A stretch of 6,338 nucleotides of DNA from DAOUMU01 sp034409055. Lineage in GTDB: Bacteria; Chloroflexota; Anaerolineae; 4572-78; J111. The stretch is from positions 1 through 6,338 of the forward strand of contig DAOUMU010000023.1 of the NCBI GenBank assembly GCA_034409055.1. The letters are read 5' to 3'. The first letter of the stretch is position 1. Each line of letters opens with the position of its first letter. The translations under genes and the position numbers were made by a program. Under the pieces are notes generated by a model. That model searched no databases. It was not told where the DNA came from and saw only the letters and a list, made by a program, of their open reading frames with translations. Of the stretch, positions 6,298-6,338 are shown piece after piece.

Positions 6298-6338
6298 ATG
6301 TCAGACATTTTGCCATTCGTCCAATGTTTAGGTTGTCT
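6298..6338 (+). CDS. N-terminus of a probable DDE transposase (partial at the right edge)
   Basis: The frame starting at ATG 6298 reads MSDILPFVQCLGC and stays open to the window end. GAGG at 6288-6291 sits six bases upstream, an ideal Shine-Dalgarno. The short sequence resembles, from memory, the start of IS4/IS701-type transposases that open with an 'ILPF(V/I)Q' stretch and are common in Chloroflexota and cyanobacteria. Only 13 full codons are visible, so the family is tentative and no catalytic residue can be checked. Its place directly after the point where HsdS breaks off supports the call. Confidence 0.55.
   Translation, partial: MSDILPFVQCLGC

Larger units (their letters stand above)
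6235..6338 (+). mobile_element. Left end of an insertion sequence (partial, runs off the window)
   Basis: The HsdS reading frame ends at 6235, and nothing downstream in any frame continues it. The DNA after this point is AT-rich, contains a 9-base inverted repeat, and leads to a ribosome binding site and a transposase-like start. This is the layout of an IS left end, with the left tip at or within a few bases of 6235 and the TGA stop supplied by the element. The exact boundary, the matching right end and any target-site duplication cannot be seen because they lie beyond the window. Confidence 0.6.

Noticed and set aside
6251..6331. A 26-codon frame starting at ATG 6251 just after AAGAAGGAAA
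   Set aside because: It overlaps the inverted repeat and the better-supported transposase start in another frame, the spacing to the AGGA is poor, and the peptide resembles nothing I know.

Overview
The window is bacterial DNA carrying most of a Type I restriction-modification (hsd) operon on the + strand, ending where a transposable element has broken the specificity gene. The core genes are fairly GC-rich (near 60% by eye) with AT-richer inserts. Ribosome binding sites are of ordinary Shine-Dalgarno type, and genes overlap by 4 to 11 bases. The protein style and the palindrome-rich intergenic DNA suggest a Chloroflexota (Anaerolineae-like) or similar environmental bacterium; this is a weak guess from general familiarity.

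Layout: positions 1-200 hold no convincing gene and are packed with short hairpins. They include a terminator-like stem-loop (102-125) and a pair of related palindromes in opposite orientation (141-160 and 180-197). An extended -10 promoter (TGATATAAT, ending at 248) follows. It appears to drive hsdM1 (278-1831), a CBS-HEPN-DUF7662-DUF4268 multidomain protein (1835-3418), hsdM2 (3408-4907), a two-module protein of unknown function (4904-5431) and hsdS (5428-6237). Spacing is +3, -11, -4 and -4 bases, so this is a tightly coupled transcription unit.

How the genes may work together: both HsdM proteins have intact SAM-binding and NPPF/NPPY catalytic motifs for adenine-N6 methylation, but they are clearly diverged from each other. 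HsdS would direct one or both to a DNA site. No hsdR (translocase/nuclease) lies in the window; it could be outside or absent. The most interesting gene is the one wedged between the two hsdM genes. It joins a CBS pair (a likely adenine-nucleotide or SAM sensor) to a HEPN domain with a complete R-N-x3-H ribonuclease motif and to two domains of unknown function. This has the makeup of a ligand-gated RNase guarding an R-M system, similar in logic to PrrC and RloC, but with a different architecture.

The locus looks damaged now. HsdS stops at 269 residues in the middle of its second target-recognition domain, at a point where homologues usually continue. Just downstream, a well-placed Shine-Dalgarno precedes a reading frame resembling the N-terminus of a DDE transposase, which runs off the right edge. 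The simplest reading is an insertion sequence whose left end lies near 6235 and supplies the premature stop codon.
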